DNA from: Terrabacter sp. Root181
GTDB lineage: Bacteria > Actinomycetota > Actinomycetes > Actinomycetales > Dermatophilaceae
NCBI RefSeq assembly: GCF_001428505.1
Contig: NZ_LMHU01000008.1
Location: 1-64,000, forward strand
DNA length: 64,000 bases
Reading direction: 5' to 3'
Position numbers and translations under genes: made by a program. The notes beneath the pieces were generated by a model. That model searched no databases. It was not told the origin of the DNA and worked only from the letters and a program-made list of their open reading frames with translations. Below are positions 32,287 to 44,882 of the stretch, piece after piece (position 1 is the stretch's first letter; each line of letters opens with the position of its first letter).

Positions 32287-34357
32287 TCTCCCAAGCCCAT
32301 TCGCGCCACAGGTCGTAGCGACCCGACCGACCACCGTGGCCGGCGGCCATCTCGGTGCGGAAGAGGATCTGCGCAGGGTCGTCGACCTCGAGGTCGGCGT
32401 GGCGCAGGGCCGCGACCCACTTGGCCGGCTCGGTGACGTAGACCCGTGTGTCGTCGAGACCTGCCGTCACGAGGAGGCTCGGGTGCCGGGTCGGGCGGAC
32501 GTTCTCGTAGGGGGCGTACGACTTCATGAGGGCGTAAGCCGCCGGGTCCTCCAGCGGGTTGCCCCACTCCTCCCACTCGGCCACGGTGAGCGGCAGGCTG
32601 GGGTCGAGCACCGTCGTCAGGGCGTCCACGAAGGGCACCTGCGCATGGACGAAGCGGAAGCGGTCGGGGGCGAGGTTGACGACGGCGCCCATGAGCAGGC
32701 CACCCGCCGAGCCGCCTTCTGCTGCAAGGCGGTCCGTCGCGACGATCCTCGTCGCGACGAGGTGGTCGGCGCACGCGACGAAGTCGGTGAACGTGTTGGG
32801 CTTGGCCTCGAGCTTGCCGTCGTCGTACCACGACCGCCCCATCTCCGACCCTCCGCGCACGTGCGCGATGGCGAAGACCCAGCCCCGGTCGAGCAGCGAG
32901 AGCCGCAGCACTGAGAACCAGGGGTCGCTCGAGATGCCGTAGGCGCCGTACGCGTTGAGCAGGCCGGGCGCCGTGCCGTCGGCCGGTACGTCGTGGCGGT
33001 GCACGACGGAGATCGGGATGCGGGTGCCGTCGGGGGCAGTGGCCCACTCGCGCCGCTGGCGGTACCGCGCCAGGTCGACGTCGCCGCGCACGTGCTGCTG
33101 CTTGAGGAGGGTGAAGGTGCGGGAGCGCACGTCGTAGTCCTCGACCGTGCGGGGCGTGACGAGTGACTCGTGGACCACCTGCAGCGTCGGGGTCGACGCC
33201 TCGGGGTTGACCCCGACGTGCAGGGTGCCGATGGGCTCGCCGACGGCGATGTCGTGCGCCTCGCCCAGTCCGTTGGGCGCGGCCGGGTCGCGCAGCACGA
33301 CGCGCACGCCCGTGCCGCCCTCACGACGCAGGGACACGGCGATGAAGTCGTCGAACCCCTCGGCGCCCGTGACGTACTCGTCGTCGGTCGTCACCTCGAG
33401 GGGCACCCAGTCGTCGGCCGACGTGCTCGTGACGGCGGCCGTGGCCAGCTCGAAGTTGACCCGGTTCGCGTTGTGCGTCACGAGCAGCTGGTCGCCGAAC
33501 GGCTCGATGTCGTACTCGACGCCCTGACGACGCTCGGCCACGAGGCGGGGCGTGCCGAGGGGGTCGTCGGCGTCGAGCAGGCGGAACTCGCTCGTCGTCT
33601 TGGACCCGATGGCGATGATGACGAGACGGTCGTCGCGCGAGGTGCCCACGCCGACGAAGAAGCGCTCGTCGGTCTCCTCGTGCACGAGCACGTCGTCGGT
33701 TGCAGGCGTACCGAGCTCGTGCCGCCACACCTGGTGCGGCCGCCACGCGTCGTCGACCCGCGTGTAGAAGAAGTGCCGGGCGTCGAGCGACCACGCGAAG
33801 GACCCGCCGGTCCGGCGCACGACGTCGTCGAGCACCACGCCGTCCTCGATCCGGCGCACGCACACGTCGTAGCGTTCGTCGCCGACGACGTCGACGGCAT
33901 ACGCCAGCAGGTCGCCGGCCGGCGACACCTCGCTCACCCCGACGGCGAAGAACTCACGGTCGCGCCCCTCCTCGTTCTGGTCGAGGAGCACCTGCTCGCC
34001 GACCGGGGGACGGCCGTCGTCGAGCGTGGGCCGCTGCGGGTGGTCGGCGACGAGCACCCGCGCCTCGACGGCATACTGCTCCCCCTCGACCGTCCGCGAG
34101 TAGTACCACCAGCGGTCGTGGCGCACGGGGACCGACAGGTCCGTCTCCTCGATGCGGGAGCGGAACTCCTCGAAGACCTGGTCGGCGAGCGGACGCAGGT
34201 GCTCGGTGCGCTCGGTGGCGTGGGCGTTCTCGGCGACGAGGAGCTCGCGCAGCTCGTCCGAGTCCCGGTCGGCCATCCACGCATAGGGGTCGTCGAAGCG
34301 GTCGCCGTGGTGCTCGCGGGCGACGGGGTCGCGCCGGGCGGTCGGGGGGTGCTGCAT
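32258..34357 (-). CDS. ptrB: Oligopeptidase B (S9A serine peptidase)
   Basis: Cytoplasmic prolyl-oligopeptidase-family enzyme cutting short peptides after basic residues. The N-terminal beta-propeller (to about 400) covers a C-terminal alpha/beta-hydrolase domain. The nucleophile is Ser550 in GGSAGGLLMG; HVRGGSEMGRSWYDDGK, the aspartate region TAGLDDTRVYV and the histidine in AAGHGGRSGRYD complete the pattern. It is 699 residues, with no signal peptide. TAGACT lies 6 bases before ATG 34357, suggesting a leaderless mRNA. Confidence 0.94.
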   Translation of the reverse strand: MQHPPTARRDPVAREHHGDRFDDPYAWMADRDSDELRELLVAENAHATERTEHLRPLADQVFEEFRSRIEETDLSVPVRHDRWWYYSRTVEGEQYAVEARVLVADHPQRPTLDDGRPPVGEQVLLDQNEEGRDREFFAVGVSEVSPAGDLLAYAVDVVGDERYDVCVRRIEDGVVLDDVVRRTGGSFAWSLDARHFFYTRVDDAWRPHQVWRHELGTPATDDVLVHEETDERFFVGVGTSRDDRLVIIAIGSKTTSEFRLLDADDPLGTPRLVAERRQGVEYDIEPFGDQLLVTHNANRVNFELATAAVTSTSADDWVPLEVTTDDEYVTGAEGFDDFIAVSLRREGGTGVRVVLRDPAAPNGLGEAHDIAVGEPIGTLHVGVNPEASTPTLQVVHESLVTPRTVEDYDVRSRTFTLLKQQHVRGDVDLARYRQRREWATAPDGTRIPISVVHRHDVPADGTAPGLLNAYGAYGISSDPWFSVLRLSLLDRGWVFAIAHVRGGSEMGRSWYDDGKLEAKPNTFTDFVACADHLVATRIVATDRLAAEGGSAGGLLMGAVVNLAPDRFRFVHAQVPFVDALTTVLDPSLPLTVAEWEEWGNPLEDPAAYALMKSYAPYENVRPTRHPSLLVTAGLDDTRVYVTEPAKWVAALRHADLEVDDPAQILFRTEMAAGHGGRSGRYDLWREWAWETAVLIDQTS

Positions 34358-34369
34358 CCGCGCAGTCTA
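34358..34369 (-). promoter_or_regulatory. Leaderless-type -10 of ptrB
   Basis: TAGACT (34369-34364), then 6 bases, then the ATG; no ribosome binding site. Confidence 0.5.
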
Positions 34370-34419
34370 GGTCGCGGCCCACCGCGGACCGTCGGGCGGT
34401 GTCTGCACCGAGGGAGCGG

Positions 34420-34836
34420 TCAGCCGGTGGTCGGCGTCAGCCGCACGACGGCGATACGCCGGCTCACCTTCGACTGGTAGGAGTCGAAGTCGAAGACGGC
34501 GTGGTTGAGCTCGGTCCAGAGCTGCTCACGCTCCTGGCCCGTGACCTCCTCGCCGCGCACGGGCACCGAGCGCCCCCCGACCTCGACGGTCGCGGGCGAC
34601 CCCGCCCGCAGGTTGAGCCACCAGCCCGGCTCCCAGTCGGCACCCCCGTTGGAGGCGACGACCAGCCAGCCGCCGTCGCGCGCGAGGTGGAGGAGCGGCG
34701 TCGTGCGCCGCTGCCCGCTCCGGCGACCCGTCGTGGTCAGCATCAGCAGGTCGCCGCCTCGGAAGCGCCGCAGCCCGAGCCGCCGCACGACGACGTTCGC
34801 GACCCGGTTGACCCGTACGAACAGTGCTCGCCTCAT
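34420..34836 (-). CDS. DDN/F420-type nitroreductase family protein
   Basis: 138-residue protein of the deazaflavin (F420)-dependent nitroreductase family, related to mycobacterial Ddn. The split-barrel core shows LLMLTTTGRRSGQRRTTPLLHL, then WLVVASNGGADWEPGWWLNL and EVGGRSVPVRGEEV, all typical. The substrate is unknown; members reduce quinones or nitro compounds with F420H2, which implies that the organism makes F420. Start ATG 34836 with TACGGT 6 bases upstream. Confidence 0.88.
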   Translation of the reverse strand: MRRALFVRVNRVANVVVRRLGLRRFRGGDLLMLTTTGRRSGQRRTTPLLHLARDGGWLVVASNGGADWEPGWWLNLRAGSPATVEVGGRSVPVRGEEVTGQEREQLWTELNHAVFDFDSYQSKVSRRIAVVRLTPTTG

Positions 34837-34848
34837 GGCGTCACCGTA
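34837..34848 (-). promoter_or_regulatory. Leaderless-type -10 of the DDN-family gene
   Basis: TACGGT (34848-34843), 6 bases, ATG; no Shine-Dalgarno sequence. Confidence 0.4.
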
Positions 34849-34879
34849 TCCGGGTGCGCCGCCCTGACGGGCCGACGGA

Positions 34880-34923
34880 GACGCGTTCGGCCCGGGATCG
34901 GTCGATCCCGGGCCGAACGCGTC
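34880..34923 (-). terminator. Perfect 21-base inverted repeat behind the large nuclease gene
   Basis: Arms 34880-34900 and 34903-34923 pair without mismatch around a 2-base centre. It starts 23 bases after the ExeM-like stop on the minus strand and has no T-run, the usual terminator form in high-GC actinobacteria. Confidence 0.75.
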
Positions 34924-34945
34924 GTGGAACGCGGTCAGTGCGACG

Positions 34946-37900
34946 TCAGTGGACGACGACCTGACCCTTGACGGCCTGCGTGCCGGAGTCGTACGTCACG
35001 GAGCCGCCGGCACCTGTCACGACGAGGCGGAACGTGTCGTTCTTGCCCGGGTCGGTCACGGTGACGACCGCGCGGTAGCCCGCCTGGCCGTTCACCGTCA
35101 CGGGTGCCGAGAACGTCGCCGTGGTGCCCGTCACGACGAGCCAGTCGAACGTCGTGGTGGCGACGGCGAACGTCGTGCCCGCGAGGCTGTACGTGAACGA
35201 GCCGGTCGGGACGGTGGCCCCGCTCGGGTACGCCACGGACAGCTGCAGGCTGCCCTTGCCGCTGTGCGACGGGTCGGAGGCCAGCGCCCCGACGGGCGAC
35301 GCGATGGTGCCGCCCCCCGTGGCGAAGCCTGCCGCGCGGTCGTAGACGACGACGGTCGTCGTGCCGCTGTCGGCGTTGCCCCACTGGTCCGTGACGGTGA
35401 CGGTCACGGTGTAGATGCCCGCGGCCGTGTAGACGTGGCTGCCACTGACGGTGCCACCGGTCACGGTGCCGGCCGAGGACTGCCCGTCACCCCACGCGAC
35501 GGTCGCCGTGTGGGTGTCGAGCGGGTCCGCGTCGGTGAAGGTCGCACTCACACCGGCCGGGGCACCGACCGAGACTGCAGCGGACGGACCGGTGACCGTG
35601 CCGACGACCGGGTCGGCGTTCGTCAGGTCGAGCCCGACGACGACGGGGTCGTGGTCCGAGATCCGGAACTGGTCGGGAGCGTAGAGGCTCGTGACCTGCG
35701 CCGGTGTCTTGAACTCGGTGTTGTAGTCGAGGATCGAGGGCTCGTCGGCGTTGACGTGCCAGTCGCCGACTCCCGTCACCTGGCTGCTCATCGACGCCGA
35801 GCCGAGCGCGTGGTCGAGGTAGCCCCACTGCCCGTCGAACGCGTAGGAGTACGCCTCGCGCCCGTTGCGCTGCTCGATGAGGTTGGTGAAGCCGGCCTTC
35901 TCGAGCGTCGTGATCGGGTCCTCCTTGGCGTAGGAGTTCATGTCGCCGAGGATGAGGACGTCGGGGTCACCGGTGCCCGTCGGGTCGCCGGCCAGCCACG
36001 AGGCGAGCAGGTCTGCCGAGACGACGCGGACCTTGGAGCAGTTGCCCTGGCCGTCGCCGGCGTCGGGTTTGTCGCACGCGCTGCCCTTGCTCTTCAGGTG
36101 GTTCGCCACGGCGACGAAGGTGCCACCGGTCGTGTTGTCGCGGAACGCCTGGGCGAGCGACGGACGGTTGCGCGGGCCGGAGTCGCCACCGGTGACGAAG
36201 TCGTCGGAGTTGAGCGCGGCGGTCGCCCCCACCGGCGTCACCGCGGCCGGCTTGTAGAGCATGCCCACCTTGATGGCGTCGTTGCCGAGGGCGTCGACCT
36301 GCCCGGTGCGGGCGTCGGCATCGATGAACGCCCACGTGCCGGCACCGTCCTGCTCGTTGAGCTTGCCGACGAGGAACTGCTCGGCGCTGTCCGGGCCGTA
36401 GCCGTCGTTCTCCATCTCCATGAAGGCGACGACGTCGGCCTGGGTGCCCGAGACGGCGGCCAGCGTCTTGTGCCACTGGCGGTCGAACTCGGCGGCGGTG
36501 TTGGCGCCGCGACAGTCCATGACCACCCCGGTGAGGCCACCGCGGCAGTTGTTGCCGGACGTGTCGAGCGTGTTGAAGAAGTTGAGCAGGTTCATCCCGA
36601 CGACGCGGGTGTCGCCACCGACGGCGGGCGGGCTCGTCGGACGCGGGTTGGTCGGCTGGAAGTCGACCGTCGCGGACGGGTTCACCGGGCGGATGCGGTA
36701 CGCGTTGGCGCTGGCCGCGTTGCCACCCCACGTGTAGTTGAGCACCCCGGTCAGGTCGGTGACGGTGTCGCCACCGCGGAGCGTGTTGGCAGCGGTGAGC
36801 GGCTGGCCGCCGCGACCGAACACGATCGGGTCGACGTTCTGGGCCTGCGTCGTGTCGTCGAGGATGATCTTGCGCAGGTCGTTCGACGCCTGAAGCGCGG
36901 CGGCGGGGTCTCCCGGGGCGACGACGTTGGTGGGCTGCTCGAGGCGGCCTCCCTGCGAGAGGGTGACCTGGCCGAAGCGGCCGAGCTGGAAGTGCTCGGT
37001 CACCGACATGTCCTGCGGGAGCGTGACGAGCATGCCCTCGTAGCGCTCGAGGGCGGTGCCGCTGGCCACGGGGAAACGCACCTCGGTCGGGGCGACCGTG
37101 CCGGTGCCGCAGACCGTGACCGTGCCGGCGCTGACCTGGGTCTGACCCTGGTTCTCGCCCGCGTTGCCCGTCACGGTGACGAGGTCACCGATCTTGACGG
37201 AGTTGGCGTTGCTGCCCTCGAACACGAAGATGCCGTCGGACGTCGCAGGGTCGCCGTCACCGGACGGGTCCTGCAGGAAGAAGCCGCGCAGGGCCGGTGA
37301 GGGGCCCTCGTAGTCGCCGACGACGACGCCACGGGTCGTGACGCTGCCGGTGACCGCAGCGGTGTCGCCGCTGCCCTGGATGGCCGGGATCGGGGTCGCG
37401 GTCACCTCGCACGGGTTGGCGGCCGGGACCGAGAAGCGCACGACGACGTCGCTCGCCGGTGAGTCCGGCGGGTCGATGGCGTCCTGGTCGGTGACGGCGG
37501 ATGCCGTGACCGTCAGGGTGCAGGCGTCGCCGAGGGTGAAGTCGGCCGACGGGTCGAGCGTGAAGGTCGTCGGACCGCCGGAGACGGCGAGGATCTTGGT
37601 GCCCGAGAGGGAGCACGCGACGGTGAAGGCTCCGGCGGCGACGTTCACCGGCTCGGAGAAGGTGACCGTCGGGCTCGCGCCGACGGCGACGTTCGACGAA
37701 CCGTCGGTCGGGGTCGTGGCGGTGACGCCCGGAGCGACATCGGTCGCCGGACCACCGTCGACGGTGTGGGCGCCGAGACCGTCGAAGGTGTCGATGGCGA
37801 ACCCGTCCCATTGGACGGAGGGGTCGAACACGTCGGCGCCGTTGGCGTCGCCCGCCGTGACGGACGACTTGCGTCGGAGGGTGTTGTCCATGGTCGAGGT

Positions 37901-38368
37901 GAGGCCGGTGCCCCACTCGTTGACGGGGCGGAGGCCGACCTGGCCGAAGGCGTCGACGACGGCCCCGTCCTTGCGCAGGACGACGGCGTCGTCGCCGTTC
38001 CAGTTGGCGCTCCCACTCAGCAGGTCGGCCTGCCCGGTGATTCCCGAACCCGCCGAGGTGTTGGCGAGGACGAAGACGTCGCCCGAGGCAACTTTGCCGC
38101 TCAGAGCGATGGTGTTCGTGGTGGTAGCGGCACCGTTGGCGAAGACCTGGACGTTGTACTTGGCAGCCGCGAGATCGACCGTCGCGCCGGTGCCGTTGTA
38201 GATCTCGAGCGCTTTGTTGTTGCTCGAGCCCTCGACGTACTCGCTGATGAACAGCTCCGTCGGGGCCGCCGAGGCCGGTGCGGCCATGACGAACGGGGTG
38301 ATGCCCGCGGCGAGCGCGGCGGTGGTGACCGCGGCGACCCGGCGCAGGGCAGGACGAGATTGACGCAT
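34946..38368 (-). CDS. Large secreted ExeM/NucH-like nuclease
   Basis: 1140-residue exported enzyme. Signal peptide 1-35, ending in APASAAP; a lamin-tail domain (about 37-190, LFISEYVEGSSNNKALEIYN); an Ig-like Big_5 domain (about 210-310); an ExeM-type OB region (about 320-570); then the endonuclease/exonuclease/phosphatase catalytic domain (about 585-890) with MNLLNFFNT, VVAFMEMEND, LGDMNSY and the terminal SDHDPVVVGL. After it come a PKD domain (HVYTAAGIYTVTVTV) and a C-terminal beta-rich domain. No sortase motif or membrane anchor is seen. The ATG at 38368 is preceded by GGGAGGAAAT. The likely role is digestion of extracellular DNA. Confidence 0.93.
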   Translation of the reverse strand: MRQSRPALRRVAAVTTAALAAGITPFVMAAPASAAPTELFISEYVEGSSNNKALEIYNGTGATVDLAAAKYNVQVFANGAATTTNTIALSGKVASGDVFVLANTSAGSGITGQADLLSGSANWNGDDAVVLRKDGAVVDAFGQVGLRPVNEWGTGLTSTMDNTLRRKSSVTAGDANGADVFDPSVQWDGFAIDTFDGLGAHTVDGGPATDVAPGVTATTPTDGSSNVAVGASPTVTFSEPVNVAAGAFTVACSLSGTKILAVSGGPTTFTLDPSADFTLGDACTLTVTASAVTDQDAIDPPDSPASDVVVRFSVPAANPCEVTATPIPAIQGSGDTAAVTGSVTTRGVVVGDYEGPSPALRGFFLQDPSGDGDPATSDGIFVFEGSNANSVKIGDLVTVTGNAGENQGQTQVSAGTVTVCGTGTVAPTEVRFPVASGTALERYEGMLVTLPQDMSVTEHFQLGRFGQVTLSQGGRLEQPTNVVAPGDPAAALQASNDLRKIILDDTTQAQNVDPIVFGRGGQPLTAANTLRGGDTVTDLTGVLNYTWGGNAASANAYRIRPVNPSATVDFQPTNPRPTSPPAVGGDTRVVGMNLLNFFNTLDTSGNNCRGGLTGVVMDCRGANTAAEFDRQWHKTLAAVSGTQADVVAFMEMENDGYGPDSAEQFLVGKLNEQDGAGTWAFIDADARTGQVDALGNDAIKVGMLYKPAAVTPVGATAALNSDDFVTGGDSGPRNRPSLAQAFRDNTTGGTFVAVANHLKSKGSACDKPDAGDGQGNCSKVRVVSADLLASWLAGDPTGTGDPDVLILGDMNSYAKEDPITTLEKAGFTNLIEQRNGREAYSYAFDGQWGYLDHALGSASMSSQVTGVGDWHVNADEPSILDYNTEFKTPAQVTSLYAPDQFRISDHDPVVVGLDLTNADPVVGTVTGPSAAVSVGAPAGVSATFTDADPLDTHTATVAWGDGQSSAGTVTGGTVSGSHVYTAAGIYTVTVTVTDQWGNADSGTTTVVVYDRAAGFATGGGTIASPVGALASDPSHSGKGSLQLSVAYPSGATVPTGSFTYSLAGTTFAVATTTFDWLVVTGTTATFSAPVTVNGQAGYRAVVTVTDPGKNDTFRLVVTGAGGSVTYDSGTQAVKGQVVVH

Positions 38369-38412
38369 GGATTTCCTCCCTGGGACCGGCTCTTCCGCGC
38401 GGTCTGCGGGTC

Positions 38413-38418
38413 ACCCTA
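38413..38418 (-). promoter_or_regulatory. Probable -10 of the ExeM-like nuclease gene
   Basis: TAGGGT on the minus strand, 44 bases before the ATG; this would leave a leader of about 40 bases containing the GGGAGGAAAT ribosome binding site. Unlike several neighbours, this gene therefore has a conventional leader. Confidence 0.4.
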
Positions 38419-38504
38419 GACCGCGCTCCCCGGTCTCGCGCGGCGAGATGCCCACGGGTTGCTGAACGCCCGATGACATCGCGTCGTCACACCCGGGCAC
38501 GGCC

Positions 38505-39467
38505 TCAGAGGATCGGCCAGCGACCTGGCCACCGGCCCAGCCGGCGGCGGGTGACGAAGCGCCGCGGGGTGCCGTCGACGGGGTCCTCGAAGGCCAGGAC
38601 CGCCGCCAGCAGCTGCAGCGGCACGCTGAAGTCGCCCGCCGGCACGTCCCGCTCGACCGGGTAGAGCGGGTCGTCGACGATGGGGATGCCCAGCCCCTCG
38701 AGCTGGCAGCGCAGCTGGTGGGTGCGGCCGGTGCGCGGCGTCAGGAGGTAGAGCCCGAGGTCCTCCCCCGCCCGCCCGGCACCGGTCGACCTGTCGAGGA
38801 GCTCGACGAGCGTCTCGGCGTTGGGCTCGGCTCCCGGGACCTCGTGCGCCTGGTGGATGCCGTGCTCCTTGACGAGGTGCGTCCGCCGCACGAGCGGCAG
38901 CTCGAGCCCGTCCCGGACCGGCGCGACGGCGAGGTACTGCTTGTGGGCGAGGCCCTCGGCGAAGACGCGTTGGTACGCGCCGCGCCAGCGCTGCTCGGTC
39001 GTGAACATCAGGACACCTGCCGTCGGCCGGTCGAGGCGGTGCGCCGGGGTGAGGCGGTGCTCGCCCGTCAGGACGCGGGTGCGGGCGAGGGCGCTCTGTA
39101 CGACGTGCCGTCCACGGGGCATCGTCGCCATGTCGTGGGGCTTGTCGACGACGACGATCCGCTCGTCGCGGTGCAGCACGACGACCTCCTCGGGGTGTGC
39201 GACCTCCAGCGGCAGGTCGCGGTGGGCCCAGACGGCCGACTGTGGCACGAACGGCGCGTCCGCCGGCACGGGCGCTCCGGAGGCGTCGACGAACTCACCT
39301 GCGGCCAGCATCCGGTCCACCTCGGCGGCCGTCAGCCCCGGCGAGAGCCGTTCGACGAGATGGTCACGCAGTGATGACCAGGACCCGTCCTGCGGCATCC
39401 GGAAGCGCTGGGCGTCGACACCGTGGCGTGGCGGCAGCGGCGACGGCGGGACCGACCCACGCGCCAC
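38505..39467 (-). CDS. RluA-family pseudouridine synthase
   Basis: Isomerises uridine in RNA. The catalytic aspartate is in AHRLDRPTAGVLMF, with the following RTGRTHQLR motif and LAHKQYLAV also conserved. An N-terminal stretch (LVERLSPGLTAAEVDRMLAAGEFV) looks like a partial S4-type domain. The length is 320 residues; ATG 39467 leaves one base after the preceding stop, so it is probably co-translated with the winged-helix gene. The target nucleotide is unknown; a second RluA-family gene lies at 46524-47456. Confidence 0.9.
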   Translation of the reverse strand: MARGSVPPSPLPPRHGVDAQRFRMPQDGSWSSLRDHLVERLSPGLTAAEVDRMLAAGEFVDASGAPVPADAPFVPQSAVWAHRDLPLEVAHPEEVVVLHRDERIVVVDKPHDMATMPRGRHVVQSALARTRVLTGEHRLTPAHRLDRPTAGVLMFTTEQRWRGAYQRVFAEGLAHKQYLAVAPVRDGLELPLVRRTHLVKEHGIHQAHEVPGAEPNAETLVELLDRSTGAGRAGEDLGLYLLTPRTGRTHQLRCQLEGLGIPIVDDPLYPVERDVPAGDFSVPLQLLAAVLAFEDPVDGTPRRFVTRRRLGRWPGRWPIL

Positions 39468-39468
39468 C

Positions 39469-40583
39469 TCAGGCGGTCCCGTCGGCCGGCCCGACGCGTA
39501 CGACCTCGGTGTCGGTGCCGAGGAACGTGCCGTAGGCGTTCGCGGCCCGCTCCACCTCGCGCCACCGGCTCGCGGACAGCGGGACGAACGGCTGCACCTC
39601 GAGGAGGACGTGCGACCGCTTCTGGACCCGACGCCACGTGCCCGCGACCTCGCCGTCGACGACGAGTGTCGGCTTGAAGACCATGTTGCGGCCGGGCACG
39701 ACCTTGACGAAGTGCTCGGGTGGGAGGGTCACGTCACGCGACTTGTAGCCGAGCAGGAACTCGTCCCACTGGGGCAGCAGGTGCACGCCGCCCGGACCGT
39801 CCGGGGCGGGCCGGGCCTCGGCGTGCGTCAGCCAGGTCTGGTCGTCGACGTCCTCGCGCACGAGCCGGTCGCCGACGAGGGCGAGCGCCTCCCTCGTGAG
39901 CCCGAGCGGCTTGAGGAGCCAGCCGGCGAGGTCCTTCTCCGTCACCGGTCCGTGGCTGCGGACGTAGCGCTCCGCAACCGTCGCGAGGCCCTCCTCGCGG
40001 GAAAGCCTGCGGGAGTGAGGAACCCACGAGTCGATGAGGACGAAGCTCGGCTGCTTGCCGATGACCGGGCCCTGGCAGATGAGGCCGCTCATGCAGTGGT
40101 GGCCGATGAGGTGGTAGTTGCGCTGGTCGGTCGGGTCGATGCCGTGCTCGACGAGCAGAGCCGCGACCTCGGGTCGGCTCATCGGCTCGCGCAGGTGCTC
40201 CTCGAAGAGCCGGCCGGACAGCTCGACGTCGGCCTCGGTGAGGCCCAGCTGGGCGAACCGCGTGGCGAGGGTCGTGCTGCGGGGGGCCGCAAGCAGCTCG
40301 CACATCCAGCGGGCGTCCTCGGCCGGCACCCAGTGGATCGTCCCGCGCATCGGCCACGTGCGCACGACCTGGCGGTCGAGCACGGCCTGCTCGACCTGCT
40401 CGAGCGTGAGGCCCGAGCGCACCCCGAGGGACCACACCCCGCTCCCGTAGTCCTGGGCCTGCAACGCGCCGAGCTCACGGGCGACCCCGAGCGCCGACAC
40501 GGGTCCGTCGCTGCTGAGCGCGGGCGTCAGGCCGAGCGCGGCCATCCGCGCCCGACGCAGCCGCCGGCGGTCGGCTTCGCGCA

Positions 40584-40584
<1 letters not shown>
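39469..40584 (-). CDS. Winged-helix DNA-binding (HTH_42 / YcaQ-like) protein
   Basis: 371-residue protein of the HTH_42 group, which includes the crosslink DNA glycosylases AlkZ/YcaQ and the related AlkX. Family landmarks are LGALQAQDYGSGVWSL, VVRTWPMRGTIHWVPAEDARW, the middle winged-helix section with VTEKDLAGWL, and LLPQWDEFLLGY. Whether it is a glycosylase is open: the catalytic QxQ/QxD pattern is only partly matched by QAQD. Its ATG shares one base with the dnaE stop (TGATG), so it is coupled to dnaE. Confidence 0.85.
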
Positions 40585-44180
<3,596 letters not shown>

Positions 44181-44194
44181 CGTGGACGAGTCTA
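44181..44194 (-). promoter_or_regulatory. Leaderless-type -10 of dnaE
   Basis: TAGACT (44194-44189), 8 bases, ATG of dnaE; the same hexamer and spacing as in front of hisD. Confidence 0.5.
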
Positions 44195-44246
44195 AGCCTC
44201 CGCGAGGACACTCCTCGGCGTGTCGGTGCGGGTGTCGCGGGGTCCG

Positions 44247-44278
44247 CGCGAACCGATCCGGCGCGAGCGGTGTTGAGG
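44247..44278 (+). promoter_or_regulatory. ECF-type promoter of the sigma factor gene
   Basis: CGCGAACC (44247-44254) and AGCGGTGTTGAGG (44266-44278) are both repeated identically, with the same distance, in front of the gene at 45750. Read as -35 GAACC and -10 TGTTGA with a 16-base spacer, the pair fits ECF promoter geometry. The -10 ends 33 bases before the sigma factor ATG. This implies autoregulation. Confidence 0.72.
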
Positions 44279-44309
44279 GGGCGTCGGGACGGCACGATGG
44301 TGCCGAGGC

Positions 44310-44882
44310 ATGGTCGTCGGTGGGACGGAGGCAGCGATCGACACGTCCGAGGAGGCGGCAGCACTGGCGCGCGTACGCGCGGGGGACGCGTCGGCGTACG
44401 CGGTGCTCGTCACGCTCCACGCCCCGATCGCCAAACGGCTCGCGGTGCTCTCCGGCGCCGGGAGCGAGGCCGACGACGTCGTGCAGGAGGCGTTCGTGAA
44501 GGCATACCAGGCACTGCCGCGCTTCCACGAGGGCGCGGGTTTCCGTCCGTGGCTGCTGCGGATCGTCGTCAACGAGACACGCAACCTGCAGCGCGGGCGG
44601 TCACGGCGCGCCCTGCGCGAGCTCCGGGTGGCCGCGGAGAGGGCCGTGACGCACGCCGTCCCGGACCCGGCGGACGCCGCGGTCTCGCGCGACCGGCTCG
44701 ACGGGCTCATCGACGCGGTCGAGGGGCTGCCCGACGACCTGCGCGACGTAGTGACCTGCCGCTACCTGCTCGAGCTGTCGGAGGCCGAGACCGCCGGGAC
44801 GCTCGACATCCCGGCGGGCACGGTCAAGTCCCGGCTCCATCGCGCCCTCGGCTCGCTCCGGGAGGTGATGGCCGATGCCTGA
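44310..44882 (+). CDS. ECF-type RNA polymerase sigma factor
   Basis: 190-residue group IV sigma factor. Region 2 is recognisable (AYAVLVTLHAPIAKRLAVLS, then DVVQEAFVKAYQALPRF with the DxVQE -10-binding helix), with WLLRIVVNETRN following. Region 4 ends the protein (LPDDLRDVVTCRYLLELSEAETAGTLDIPAGTVKSRLHRAL). It starts at ATG 44310. It overlaps the next gene by 8 bases, and a duplicated promoter motif links it to the third gene of the cluster. I infer that it responds to an envelope signal held back by the membrane protein behind it. Confidence 0.92.
   Translation: MVVGGTEAAIDTSEEAAALARVRAGDASAYAVLVTLHAPIAKRLAVLSGAGSEADDVVQEAFVKAYQALPRFHEGAGFRPWLLRIVVNETRNLQRGRSRRALRELRVAAERAVTHAVPDPADAAVSRDRLDGLIDAVEGLPDDLRDVVTCRYLLELSEAETAGTLDIPAGTVKSRLHRALGSLREVMADA

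Noticed and set aside
34949-37300. 783-codon plus-strand frame opposite the ExeM-like nuclease
   Set aside because: Shadow of a gene with signal peptide, nuclease motifs and terminator.
38369-38504. Possible small gene between the ExeM-like nuclease and the RluA-type gene
   Set aside because: No frame with a ribosome binding site; the stretch holds the nuclease promoter and leader.
44181-44528. N-terminal extension of dnaE into the sigma gene region
   Set aside because: The extension has no DnaE homology, crosses the divergent sigma promoter, and ATG 44180 has a well-placed -10.
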